Below, piece by piece: positions 43,540 to 51,722 of a stretch of 64,000 nt of DNA. Each line of letters opens with the position of its first letter. The first letter of the stretch is position 1. This DNA comes from an uncultured Nitrospirales bacterium. Its GTDB lineage: Bacteria > Nitrospirota > Nitrospiria > Nitrospirales > UBA8639. The DNA lies in assembly GCA_951812745.1 (NCBI GenBank), contig OX638327.1:682001-746000 (forward strand), read 5' to 3'. Under the pieces are notes generated by a model. That model was not told where the DNA came from, did no database searches, and was given only the letters and a program-made list of their open reading frames with translations. The position numbers and the translations under genes are program-made.

Positions 43540-43737
43540 ATGGAAAAGCAGGAACGGAAATCCGAGGCAGCAAAAACTTCCTCCCAGGATCAGGAAGTCA
43601 AGCCGAATCCGCAGGTCATTGAAACCGGCAAGAAGCTTCAGGAGGACATCGATCAGTTAGTCGAGGAGATCGATGAGGTCCTGGAAGAAAACGCTGCCGA
43701 GTTCGTCAAGAATTACGTACAGAAAGGGGGAGAGTAA
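43540..43737 (+). CDS. pup: Prokaryotic ubiquitin-like protein Pup (ends in Gly-Gly-Glu)
   Basis: 65 residues with a GGGAGGTAGGG site before the ATG. The N-terminal half is polar and disordered (MEKQERKSEAAKTSSQDQ). The C-terminal half carries the Pup signature: EIDEVLEENAAEFVKNYVQK then GGE. The actinobacterial Pup has the same IDDVLEENAEDFVRAYVQKG segment but ends in Gln. With Glu already encoded, no Dop deamidation is needed before PafA ligates Pup to lysines of substrates. No proteasome, dop, pafA or mpa gene is in this window, which is unusual because pup normally sits next to them. Confidence 0.93.
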   Translation: MEKQERKSEAAKTSSQDQEVKPNPQVIETGKKLQEDIDQLVEEIDEVLEENAAEFVKNYVQKGGE

Positions 43738-43908
43738 CTCCTCTTTCTGCCCTTTTGTACCGCTATCCATTTTTTCTTGTTTCGCCGGAACCGTGTGGCT
43801 AGGCCAACGACGAGGCTGGATGCTCGGCCTTTTCGTTTGACTCTCGTCGGATCAATTCCTATGATCGCTGCTGTTCACGGTTCCTCCAACCCACGTGAAG
43901 TTCCGTAT

Positions 43909-45609
43909 ATGACGATGCTTTCCTCACATTGGCGGGTGCGTTCGGTTGAGCCGACACAGGTCGCTGCCCTGGCTGAAGCCCTGGGACTTTCGCCCCTGAC
44001 GTCGACGGTCTTGTGTGGAAGAGGCGTGGTCGAGCCTGAACAGGGTAAAGCCTGGCTCTCGTCCTCAGGCGGCTCGACCCATGATCCGTTTGCGTTGCCT
44101 GATATGGAACGGGCCATCGATCGACTTCACCTGGCCATTCAACGAGGTGAACGGATCTGCGTTTACGGAGACTACGACGTTGACGGGATGGCGGCCACGA
44201 GTCTGCACTTCCTTTTCTGGCGACGCGTGGGTGCCAAGGCGGACGTCTATATTCCTCACCGGCAGGAAGAAGGGTATGGCCTGCATGAAGGGGCCATTCG
44301 GAAACTGGCCCATAGCGGCGTGTCCCTGTTGCTTACCGCGGATTGCGGCACCACCTCGCATCGGGAGATCGAGGTGGCTCGTTCCTTGGGCATGGACGTC
44401 ATTGTGACCGATCATCATCAGCTTCAATCCCGAATGCCGGAGCCGGTTGCGCTCATCAATCCGTATCGCCCGGATTCCGTCTATCCTTTTCAAGGGTTGT
44501 GTTCCGGGGGGCTGGCCTACAAGATGGTGGAAGCTTACGCCCGGAAGTATGGCGCCGCAGACGTGCCGGTCGAGTCGTTTCGCGACCTGGTGGCGCTGTC
44601 GTCCATTGCCGACATGGTTTCGCTCCGGGATGAGAACCGGGTCCTGGTACGGGATGGGCTGGCCCAAGTCGCTCGGGGGACACGATGCGGGATTCGGGCG
44701 TTGACCCAAGACCTGGGCCTGAACGGGACGTGTTCGGCCGGCACGATCGGGTTTCGGGTGGCCCCGCGTCTGAATGCGGCCGGACGATTGGCTCATGCCG
44801 AGTTGGGCGTCAGGCTGCTGACCACGGAGTCCGAACCCGAGGCGGTTCAACTTGCGCAACAGTTGGAACAACTGAACCGTCAACGGCGACAGATTGAAGA
44901 AGAGATGACCCGGGAAGCGATTGCGCAGGTGGAGGCCGGTGAACAGCCGCACGCGATTGTGGTTGGGGCGGAAGGGTGGCATAGTGGCGTGATCGGCATT
45001 GTCGCGGCGCGGTTGGTGGAACGCTATCACCGTCCTGCGGTCGTGGTGGCGTTCGATCAGCATGGTATCGGGAAAGGGTCGGTCAGAAGCGTGCCCGGTT
45101 TCGACGTGTGCCAGGCCTTGCAGGAATGTCACCAGGACCTGATGGCTTTCGGTGGGCATCCGATGGCAGCGGGTCTCACGGTCAGACGAGACATCGTTGC
45201 CGATTTCAGACGCAGGTTTTGGGGAGTCGTCGAGGGGTTGATGGATGCCGGGCCGCAAGGTCCCACCCTGGACGTGGATGCGGCTGTTGCCCTTGCCGAC
45301 GTTCAATTTCCCCTTCTTCAGGAGTTGGAGCGACTGCAACCCTTCGGGATGGGTAATCCTGAACCGACCTTTATGAGTCGAGGGGTATCGGTGCTGGAGA
45401 AAAGGGTGGTCGGGGAGAATCATCTGAAATTGGTCCTTCGTCAGCCCGGCTCCGTTCCTCTGGACAGTATCGGGTTTCGGATGGGAGGGCTTGCGAAAGA
45501 CATCGATGCGGGAAACGGACGGATTGACGCGGTGTTCAGTCCGGAGTTGAATCACTGGAAGGGATCAAGCCGCATTCAACTCCGGCTGTGTGACGTACGC
45601 GTGGAGTGA
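43909..45609 (+). CDS. recJ: Single-strand-specific exonuclease RecJ
   Basis: 566 residues from ATG 43909; the frame is open to 43777, but no ribosome site or homologous residues support that. The DHH-family motifs are GDYDVDGMAATSLHFLF, LLTADCGTTSH, VTDHHQLQ (DHH) and the DHHA1 part with RLNAAGRLAHAEL and GSVRSVPGFDVCQALQ and GGHPMAAGL. The end is the OB-like domain (FGMGNPEPTFMSRGVSVLEK). It degrades 5'-ended single strands in RecF-type repair. Confidence 0.93.
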   Translation: MTMLSSHWRVRSVEPTQVAALAEALGLSPLTSTVLCGRGVVEPEQGKAWLSSSGGSTHDPFALPDMERAIDRLHLAIQRGERICVYGDYDVDGMAATSLHFLFWRRVGAKADVYIPHRQEEGYGLHEGAIRKLAHSGVSLLLTADCGTTSHREIEVARSLGMDVIVTDHHQLQSRMPEPVALINPYRPDSVYPFQGLCSGGLAYKMVEAYARKYGAADVPVESFRDLVALSSIADMVSLRDENRVLVRDGLAQVARGTRCGIRALTQDLGLNGTCSAGTIGFRVAPRLNAAGRLAHAELGVRLLTTESEPEAVQLAQQLEQLNRQRRQIEEEMTREAIAQVEAGEQPHAIVVGAEGWHSGVIGIVAARLVERYHRPAVVVAFDQHGIGKGSVRSVPGFDVCQALQECHQDLMAFGGHPMAAGLTVRRDIVADFRRRFWGVVEGLMDAGPQGPTLDVDAAVALADVQFPLLQELERLQPFGMGNPEPTFMSRGVSVLEKRVVGENHLKLVLRQPGSVPLDSIGFRMGGLAKDIDAGNGRIDAVFSPELNHWKGSSRIQLRLCDVRVE

Positions 45610-45621
45610 AGATGGTTATTT

Positions 45622-45685
45622 CCTCCCCTCACCCCAGCTCTTGGATAAAGTCCGGGGCAGGCTCTCTCCCCCAGGGGAGAGGAGA
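45622..45685. repeat. Intergenic hairpin repeat between recJ and the Rel gene
   Basis: cctcccctcaccccagctct and ctctcccccaggggagagga make partial hairpins of the same general kind as those at 3427, 54990 and 60503. No gene is seen in this gap. Confidence 0.45.
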
Positions 45686-45737
45686 TGTGTGGCGGGAATT
45701 GTCAACGAATGAGTGAACACGTACGGGAACCCCTTTT

Positions 45738-47924
45738 ATGTCGTTGACCAGTGTAACAGCGATTGATGATCTGGTCCGGGAAGTGCAAAGTTGCCATCCC
45801 GAAGCTGACGAAGCGTTGCTCCGGCGCGCCTATGCATTTTCCGCAAAAGCGCATGAAGGGCAGACTCGCCGGTCCGGCGAACCCTACCTCCAACACCCGC
45901 TGGCCGTGGCCGGCATTTTAACCTTCCTCAAGCTCGACGTGACTGCCATCGTGGCCGGGCTTCTCCATGACACGTTGGAAGATACCGTGGCGACCCAGGA
46001 AGAGTTGCAGACGCACTTCGGCCACGAGGTCGCGCATCTGGTGGAAGGGGTGACGAAAATCGGCCAAATCCCTTTTCGGACGTACGAAGAGAAACAAGCC
46101 GAGAATTTCCGGAAGATGCTGTTGTCGATGGCCGATGACATCCGGGTGGTCTTCATCAAGTTGGCCGACCGTCTGCACAACATGAGAACGCTGGGCCATT
46201 TGCCGGAGGACAAACAAAAGCAAATCGCCCAGGAAACCCTGGAAATTTATTCGCCGTTGGCCAACCGGTTGGGCATGAGTTGGCTCAAGCAGGAGCTTGA
46301 AGATTTATGTTTTCAATATCTCAAGACGGAAGCCTATTCCTTGTTGAAGCTACGGGTGGCGCAACGGGACGAAGAACGGCAGGTCTCCGTCCAGTCGATC
46401 ATCCAGGAGACGGTCGATGCGTTGGCCGCTGCCGAGTTGTCCGGTCACGTGGTCGGGCGGCCCAAACATTTGTACTCCATTCATCAGAAAATGGAGAGCC
46501 AGGGCATCACGTTCGAGGAAGTGCACGACCTCGTGGCCATTCGCATTATCACCGGCACCAAGAGCAATTGCTATACGATTCTCGGCCTCGTGCATTCGCT
46601 ATGGCCGCCGGTTCCCGGGCGGTTCAAGGACTACATCGCCACGCCGCGTACCAATCTTTACCAATCGCTGCATACGACGGTGTTGGGTCCTCAAGGCGAT
46701 CATGTGGAATTTCAAATTCGCACGGAAGAAATGCACCGTCTCGCGGAATATGGTGTGGCGGCGCATTGGCGCTACAAGGAACAGGTCAACGTCGACGAGC
46801 GCGACGAAAAGGTCTTCAGTTGGCTCCGGCAATTCGTGGAATGGCATCAGGACCTTTCCGATAATCGCCAGTTCATGGATTCCGTCAAACTCGACCTCTT
46901 TCATTTGGACGTCTTTCACGACGTGGTCTTTGCGTTTACACCAAAGGGCGAAGTGAAGGAACTGCCGCTTGACGCCACGCCGGTCGACTTTGCCTATGCG
47001 ATTCATACCCAAGTGGGAGATCGTTGCGTCGGCGCGAAAGTGAACGGCAAGATTGTGCCCCTTCGCCAGGTGCTGGCCAGCGGCGATACCGTGGAGATTT
47101 TGACTTCGCCGACTCAGGTCCCGAAGAAAGAGTGGTTGAAGTTTGTTCGGACCTCCCGTGCGAAAGCGAAAATCAAACATTTTTTGAAAGGAGAAGAGCA
47201 AAAGCAGGGGTTGGAATTGGGGCGACGATTACTGGAGCGTGAATGTCGTCGTCGGCATCTCCCGTCCACGCAGTGGTTGCAAACGGACCGGTTGTCCGAA
47301 GTCGCCAGCGAGCGAGGCTATGAATCCATCGATGAGATAACGCGGATGGTGGGGTATGGCCGTCTGTCTGCCGTGCGCCTTGTCAATTGGCTCGTGTCGC
47401 CGGATGCAGAGACGGTGAAAGACAACGATCACGGGGTGTCCGAGGCGACCGCGGCGCAGAGCCCCCTGCAATCCGTCAAGGTCATGGGGGGGCGTGACGT
47501 CCTGATGCCGTTATCGAAATGTTGTGCGCCGGTGCCGGGCGATCCCATCTTGGGTTACATGACGCGCGGGCGTGGACTGACGATCCATGCAAAGGGCTGC
47601 CCCAAGCTGGAGACCATGGACTATGAGAAAGATCGCCTGGTGGAGGTGGAATGGGATCCTACGATCGAAGAGAAGCATTCGGTCAAGGTGTGCGTGTTGA
47701 CCATTGATCGCCCAGGCGTGTTAGCCAACGTGTCGTCCGCCATTTCCGCGTCGAAGGCCAACATCAGTCAGGCTGAGATTTCGACCGGCGAAGATCAAAA
47801 GGCCATTCTCGACTTCAGGATTGAAATTCCCCATACTCGTGATCTGGAACGTGCGCTCGAAGCCATAGTGCGCGTGGATGGGGTCATTTCAGCCAAGCGC
47901 GTGCGGGGCTGGGAAAAAGCATGA
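45738..47924 (+). CDS. Bifunctional (p)ppGpp synthetase/hydrolase Rel/SpoT
   Basis: 728 residues, full length. Hydrolase domain: AYAFSAKAHEGQTRRSGEPY and the HD motif AGLLHDTLEDT with LADRLHNMRTLG. Synthetase domain: PGRFKDYIATPRTNLYQSLH and EFQIRTEEMHRLAEYGVAAH. TGS domain: VVFAFTPKGEVKELPLDATP. C-terminal ACT: VCVLTIDRPGVLANVSSAIS. Intact HD and synthetase motifs predict both making and removing the alarmone. It follows recJ by 128 bases. Confidence 0.94.
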   Translation: MSLTSVTAIDDLVREVQSCHPEADEALLRRAYAFSAKAHEGQTRRSGEPYLQHPLAVAGILTFLKLDVTAIVAGLLHDTLEDTVATQEELQTHFGHEVAHLVEGVTKIGQIPFRTYEEKQAENFRKMLLSMADDIRVVFIKLADRLHNMRTLGHLPEDKQKQIAQETLEIYSPLANRLGMSWLKQELEDLCFQYLKTEAYSLLKLRVAQRDEERQVSVQSIIQETVDALAAAELSGHVVGRPKHLYSIHQKMESQGITFEEVHDLVAIRIITGTKSNCYTILGLVHSLWPPVPGRFKDYIATPRTNLYQSLHTTVLGPQGDHVEFQIRTEEMHRLAEYGVAAHWRYKEQVNVDERDEKVFSWLRQFVEWHQDLSDNRQFMDSVKLDLFHLDVFHDVVFAFTPKGEVKELPLDATPVDFAYAIHTQVGDRCVGAKVNGKIVPLRQVLASGDTVEILTSPTQVPKKEWLKFVRTSRAKAKIKHFLKGEEQKQGLELGRRLLERECRRRHLPSTQWLQTDRLSEVASERGYESIDEITRMVGYGRLSAVRLVNWLVSPDAETVKDNDHGVSEATAAQSPLQSVKVMGGRDVLMPLSKCCAPVPGDPILGYMTRGRGLTIHAKGCPKLETMDYEKDRLVEVEWDPTIEEKHSVKVCVLTIDRPGVLANVSSAISASKANISQAEISTGEDQKAILDFRIEIPHTRDLERALEAIVRVDGVISAKRVRGWEKA

Positions 47925-47929
47925 GTGTG

Positions 47930-48463
47930 CTATTTCGGCATCTCGATGGTGAGTGTGGTACCCGTGGTGAGCTTCAGCGTGGCGGCTTGTCCCGCGCGCA
48001 GTTCCAGGACCTGAACCGCAGCGGTTTTCGGCCGATAGCGTGGACATAGATTGTCGGTTCTCGTGCAAATCGGAACGTACCGTTCGAGATGAACGATGGT
48101 CCCGTCCCGGTCTAACCATAAAATATCCAAGGGCATTTTGGTGTTCTTCATCCAAAACGTCCAATAGCTTGGCTCTTGAAACTCCGGAAAGGTAAAAAGC
48201 ATGCCTCGATCAGGGGCCATTCGCGTTCGGTACATCAACCCCTGACTCCGTTTGGCCGGCGTATCGGCGATTTCACAATAAATCGTAAACCCGTCGGGTG
48301 TCGAAATCGTGGCCAAACCACCTGAGCCGGATAGGGGGGGAGGCGGCGCGGAGAACGCAAAGAGGCTCGTGCTCAGAACCAAGTAGACCAGCAGTGTGAG
48401 TCCATGAATCAAGAAGCGCCCTCGTGTTGAAAGCGAAACCACGACCTGTACCATGAAGGCCAT
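47930..48463 (-). CDS. Secreted DUF192 protein
   Basis: 177 residues with a signal peptide (GLTLLVYLVLSTSLFAFSAP) followed by Pro-rich PPPPLSG. The DUF192 core is FTIYCEIADTPAKRSQGLMY, RTRMAPDRGMLFTFPEFQE, SYWTFWMKNTKMPLDILWLD and the last strands AAVQVLELRAGQAATLKLTT. Family members are small secreted proteins of unknown role. It is convergent with the Rel gene (5 bases apart) and divergent from the pentapeptide-repeat gene. Confidence 0.88.
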   Translation of the reverse strand: MAFMVQVVVSLSTRGRFLIHGLTLLVYLVLSTSLFAFSAPPPPLSGSGGLATISTPDGFTIYCEIADTPAKRSQGLMYRTRMAPDRGMLFTFPEFQEPSYWTFWMKNTKMPLDILWLDRDGTIVHLERYVPICTRTDNLCPRYRPKTAAVQVLELRAGQAATLKLTTGTTLTIEMPK

Positions 48464-48570
48464 GCTAGGGCCTTTCGCAAAAATCTGTCAACCGCTGGAG
48501 ATGCCGTGCAGAGCTGCATCCTGGTCCATAGACCTGCTAAAGGAAAAGAAAGAGCCTCTGCCGACGCTTG

Positions 48571-49692
48571 ATGCCGCAGACTCTTTTCCATAGCGTCGTG
48601 TGCCCGTTGGTCATGCCGACGTCGATGTGGTCTGTGAGCGTCTTCTGCCTGCTTGCCTGGGGCGTGGGGTCGGCCATGTCCTGGGGTGTCTGCCGCGTCG
48701 AGGATGGCGCGGACTCCCGGGTGATGGTTCGCGAGTTGAAAGGAACCTGTAGCGACGAGGACCGGCGAGCGCTGGCAGTTTCGGCGGACGACGTGTTGAC
48801 GGCCTTGCACCAGGGCAGGGGAGTGGTCTTGAAAGGGGTCGTGTTGGCGGGTGACCTGCCTTTGGACCGGTTGAGCCTTCAGCCTTTTGAACCCGAGTTG
48901 GTCCGGCAGGCGGCGATCGCCGAACGCATCGAAGCCGAGCGGGTATCCGCGGTTCGTGTGATTGACGGGCCTTTCATTCTTGAAGGGGTGGAGGTGCAGG
49001 GCATTCTGGCGACCAACCTCATCGAGCCCGGGTACGTGGTGGTTCGAGGGCCGGTGAGCCTGCGAGGCAGCACCATCCGGCAGTCCATAGACTTGTCACG
49101 GATGGTCTTTCTGGATCGAGCCGATTTTTCCGACTTGCGCATCGGTTATGAAGGTTTTTTTATTCGAGCCATATTTGCGCGGGATGCCGATTTTACGCGA
49201 ACGTCGTTCGGCACCCATTCGCGGTTTCATCAGGCCCGGTTTCTGGGGAAGGCCGCGTTTACGGAAGCGCGGTTTCGCGGCCTCGCGGAATTCCTGGAAG
49301 TCTCCTTTGCGGATGACGCCGGGTTTGCACGCACGCGGTTTCTTCAGGGGACTGGCTTTTCCGGGAGCAGGTTTCATAAAACGCTGGATGTGTCAGAGGC
49401 CCGGTTTGACCGTGAAGCGTATTTTCGGTTTACCGAGTATCAGGGTAAGGCGGATTTCCACCGGGCGCTGTTCCGGAACACGGCGGATTTTACGGAAGCC
49501 CGGTTTCACGGGGCCGTTGATTTTCGAGCGGCGGTCTTCGAATACCCTCACCTGGTTTCCGGCGTCGATCTTCCCGACTTGAGGAGCAAGGGAGGAACGA
49601 GCGTCCGGGACCGTGATTTCCTCTTGCTGGTTTTTGTCCTGGCTCTGCTGGGGTTGGTGTTGCTGGCGGTCTGGAAGAAAAAACCCCGGTGA
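48571..49692 (+). CDS. Pentapeptide-repeat membrane protein
   Basis: 373 residues. Signal peptide (SVSVFCLLAWGVGSAMSWG), a mixed domain (about residues 30-165), then pentapeptide repeats: repeating A(D/N)F-type strips such as ADFSDLRIGYEGFF, AFTEARFRGLAEFLEVSF and DFTEARFHGAVDF (about 165-325). A membrane helix (FLLLVFVLALLGLVLLAVW) and basic KKKPR end the protein, so the repeats face the periplasm. Such repeats form right-handed beta helices. Function unknown. Confidence 0.82.
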   Translation: MPQTLFHSVVCPLVMPTSMWSVSVFCLLAWGVGSAMSWGVCRVEDGADSRVMVRELKGTCSDEDRRALAVSADDVLTALHQGRGVVLKGVVLAGDLPLDRLSLQPFEPELVRQAAIAERIEAERVSAVRVIDGPFILEGVEVQGILATNLIEPGYVVVRGPVSLRGSTIRQSIDLSRMVFLDRADFSDLRIGYEGFFIRAIFARDADFTRTSFGTHSRFHQARFLGKAAFTEARFRGLAEFLEVSFADDAGFARTRFLQGTGFSGSRFHKTLDVSEARFDREAYFRFTEYQGKADFHRALFRNTADFTEARFHGAVDFRAAVFEYPHLVSGVDLPDLRSKGGTSVRDRDFLLLVFVLALLGLVLLAVWKKKPR

Positions 49693-49806
49693 TTCCTGAC
49701 GAGCAAACCCACAAGATATAGAAGTTTCTATTGCCTCTATCCACTAAAAGTGGTATACCAAATGTGACAGATTGTCATGTCAAGATGGTAAACTAGCCGG
49801 AGTACC

Positions 49807-49881
49807 GTAGGTCGGGTTAGCCAAAGGCGTAACCCGACATCATAGCCTCATGTCGGATTACGCTCCGCTAATTCGACCTAC
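49807..49881. repeat. REP-like palindromic element, inverted arrangement
   Basis: Here the GTCGGGTTAGCC arm precedes the TGTCGGATTACGC arm, the reverse order of the other full copies. It lies 23 bases upstream of scpA. A frame across it (from 49850) would add 18 repeat-encoded residues to ScpA, which is artefactual. Confidence 0.75.
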
Positions 49882-49903
49882 TAAAAATGAGGCCGGTGGG
49901 ATC

Positions 49904-50719
49904 ATGGAACAGGTCGAAACCACATACGAGGTGAAGCTCGAGGCCTTCAGTGGTCCTCTCGATCTCTTGCTCCACCTCATTCGCAAGCATGAAATCAATA
50001 TCTACGATATCCCTATTGCCCTGATCACCCGGCAATATCTCGAGTATCTTCAAATCATGAAGGAACTCAATCTCTCGTTGGCCGGTGAGTTTTTGGTGAT
50101 GGCCGCGACCCTGATTCAGATCAAGTCTCGAATGTTGCTGCCCCAGGAGCCGGGCCCGGAGCCCTGTGACGAGGAGGGCGAAGATCCCCGGAGTGAGTTG
50201 GTACGCCGGCTCGTCGAGTACCAGCAGTTCAAGGAAGTCGCCGGGCGACTGTCCGAGCATGAACGACTGTGGCGGCAGGTGTTTCAACGGGAGCCTGAAC
50301 AGAGCCCGCCGCTCCGGGAGGTGTTTTCCGACGACGTGCAGGTTTTTGACCTCCTGAGCGCTCTGCAGGAAGTGCTGGCGCAGACCGCCGCTTCTGCGGG
50401 GCTCGAGTTCTCACCGGATACCATGACGGTTCAGGACCGCATCAACAGCGTGATCGAACGCCTGGAAGAGACTCCGGCTCTCACTTTTGCCGCGTTGTTT
50501 GAAGGTGCCACCGATCGGCTGATGGTGATCGTCACCTTTTTGGCGTTGTTGGAACTCGTGCGGATGAAACTGGTCCGTATGACGCAAGGGAACTTCGGGG
50601 GTCCCATCCGGATCACCCGCACGTTTCTCGCGTGGCAAGCCGAAGGTGACGGGGCACCGCCACACATCACGAACAATGACGACCACAATGGAGGCTTCAA
50701 TGGAAATGGAATCCTCTGA
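49904..50719 (+). CDS. scpA: Segregation and condensation protein A (kleisin)
   Basis: 271 residues from ATG 49904. The N-terminal kleisin part is YEVKLEAFSGPLDLLLHLIR, then INIYDIPIALITRQYLEYLQ and AATLIQIKSRMLLP. The C-terminal winged helix is FLALLELVRMKLVRMTQGNF. ScpA bridges the heads of SMC with ScpB in chromosome condensation. It overlaps scpB by 20 bases. Confidence 0.93.
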   Translation: MEQVETTYEVKLEAFSGPLDLLLHLIRKHEINIYDIPIALITRQYLEYLQIMKELNLSLAGEFLVMAATLIQIKSRMLLPQEPGPEPCDEEGEDPRSELVRRLVEYQQFKEVAGRLSEHERLWRQVFQREPEQSPPLREVFSDDVQVFDLLSALQEVLAQTAASAGLEFSPDTMTVQDRINSVIERLEETPALTFAALFEGATDRLMVIVTFLALLELVRMKLVRMTQGNFGGPIRITRTFLAWQAEGDGAPPHITNNDDHNGGFNGNGIL

Positions 50720-51497
50720 CAAGACACCCATGCCTGCCCTGAGCCCAGTCGAAGGGACCGAGGCCGTGGAATCGGCCACTGAGCACTCTCTCCCGTCCAT
50801 GGCCGGGGACGCTCCGAGCGTGAGTACCGAGAGTGAAGGCGCGGGCCTGGCCGATGGATTAAGTGAGCAGGAACTCAAGGGGATCATCGAAGCCCTGTTA
50901 TTCGTGTCCCGCGAGCCCCTTCTTCTCGACAAAGTCACCACGGTGTTGGCTGGTCCGCCCAAGGTGGCGGTGTATAATGCCATGAAGGCCCTTCAGCAGG
51001 ATTATGACCAGGAAGGCCGTGGGCTTCAGATTGTCGAACTGGCCGGCGGCTTCGCCATGGCGACCCGTCCGGATTGCGCCCCGTGGATCACCAAGCTCAA
51101 CAAGGTCAAAGCATCCGTCAAAGTGTCCCGGTCGGCCCTGGAAACTCTGGCGATCATTGCCTATAAACAGCCGACCATGCGCGCGGAAATCGAACAGATC
51201 CGCGGGGTCGAAACGTCAAGCGTGTTGCGGACGTTGCTCGACCAGAAACTCATTCGCATCGTCGGGCGAAAGGACATCCCCGGCCGTCCGATCCTGTATG
51301 GCACGTCCAAGACCTTCCTTCAAAAATTCGGGCTTCGGGACCTCCGCGATTTGCCGCCCCTTCGTGACTTCGCCGCACTGGGGCAGGGAGAGAATCCCGA
51401 CCTCTTCGAAGAAGCATCGGATGACCCTCATCAGACCGGTGCCGATCCGGTCGTCCAAGAGCCTGCCCAGGAGTATCCCGTACCCGTCGCCACGTAG
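50700..51497 (+). CDS. scpB: Segregation and condensation protein B
   Basis: 265 residues from ATG 50700 (MEMESSDKTPMPALSPVEGT), which has an AATGGAGG site. It overlaps scpA by 20 bases. The two winged-helix domains are seen as IIEALLFVSREPLLLDKVTT and SRSALETLAIIAYKQPTMRA, EIEQIRGVETSSVLRTLLDQ. Both ends are extended by low-complexity tails compared with the family average. It acts with ScpA and SMC. Confidence 0.92.
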   Translation: MEMESSDKTPMPALSPVEGTEAVESATEHSLPSMAGDAPSVSTESEGAGLADGLSEQELKGIIEALLFVSREPLLLDKVTTVLAGPPKVAVYNAMKALQQDYDQEGRGLQIVELAGGFAMATRPDCAPWITKLNKVKASVKVSRSALETLAIIAYKQPTMRAEIEQIRGVETSSVLRTLLDQKLIRIVGRKDIPGRPILYGTSKTFLQKFGLRDLRDLPPLRDFAALGQGENPDLFEEASDDPHQTGADPVVQEPAQEYPVPVAT

Positions 51498-51528
51498 GGT
51501 CGGTGTCCGCCTTGCTTCCGATATTGAC

Positions 51529-51619
51529 GTAGGTCGGATTAGCGTAGCGTAATCCGACAGTCGTGTGCGTTGTTGGGGCGTGGAATCGTCGGGTTACGCC
51601 TTCGGCTAACCCGACCTAC
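51529..51619. repeat. REP-like palindromic element, long copy
   Basis: GTAGGTCGGATTAGCGTAGC with GTAATCCGAC on the left, GTCGGGTTACGCCTTCGGCT with AACCCGACCTAC on the right. Its spacer (including gtggaatcgtcggg) is closely related to that of the copy at 54565, so both come from one larger element of about 91 bases. Confidence 0.85.
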
Positions 51620-51722
51620 AGGGTCCCTTCCCTTTCCAAACCATCGACTTTTTGGATATAGTTCCCTCTACGCGTACGTGAATCACGCGTTCTCCCGCAA
51701 TAGGCCGGAAGAAGGAAGACGT

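Noticed and set aside
43777-43908. Longer RecJ start (TTG)
   Set aside because: No ribosome site, and the residues do not resemble the RecJ N-terminus.
44065-45555. Long minus-strand frame opposite recJ
   Set aside because: recJ motifs are intact on the plus strand; the reverse frame is a GC-bias shadow.
49850-49903. Upstream extension of ScpA
   Set aside because: These codons translate the REP-like palindrome; orthologous ScpA proteins begin near the ATG at 49904.
51570-51722. Upstream extension of the FAD/Fe-S enzyme
   Set aside because: It begins inside a REP-like element and lacks any family match; ATG 51723 has a ribosome site.
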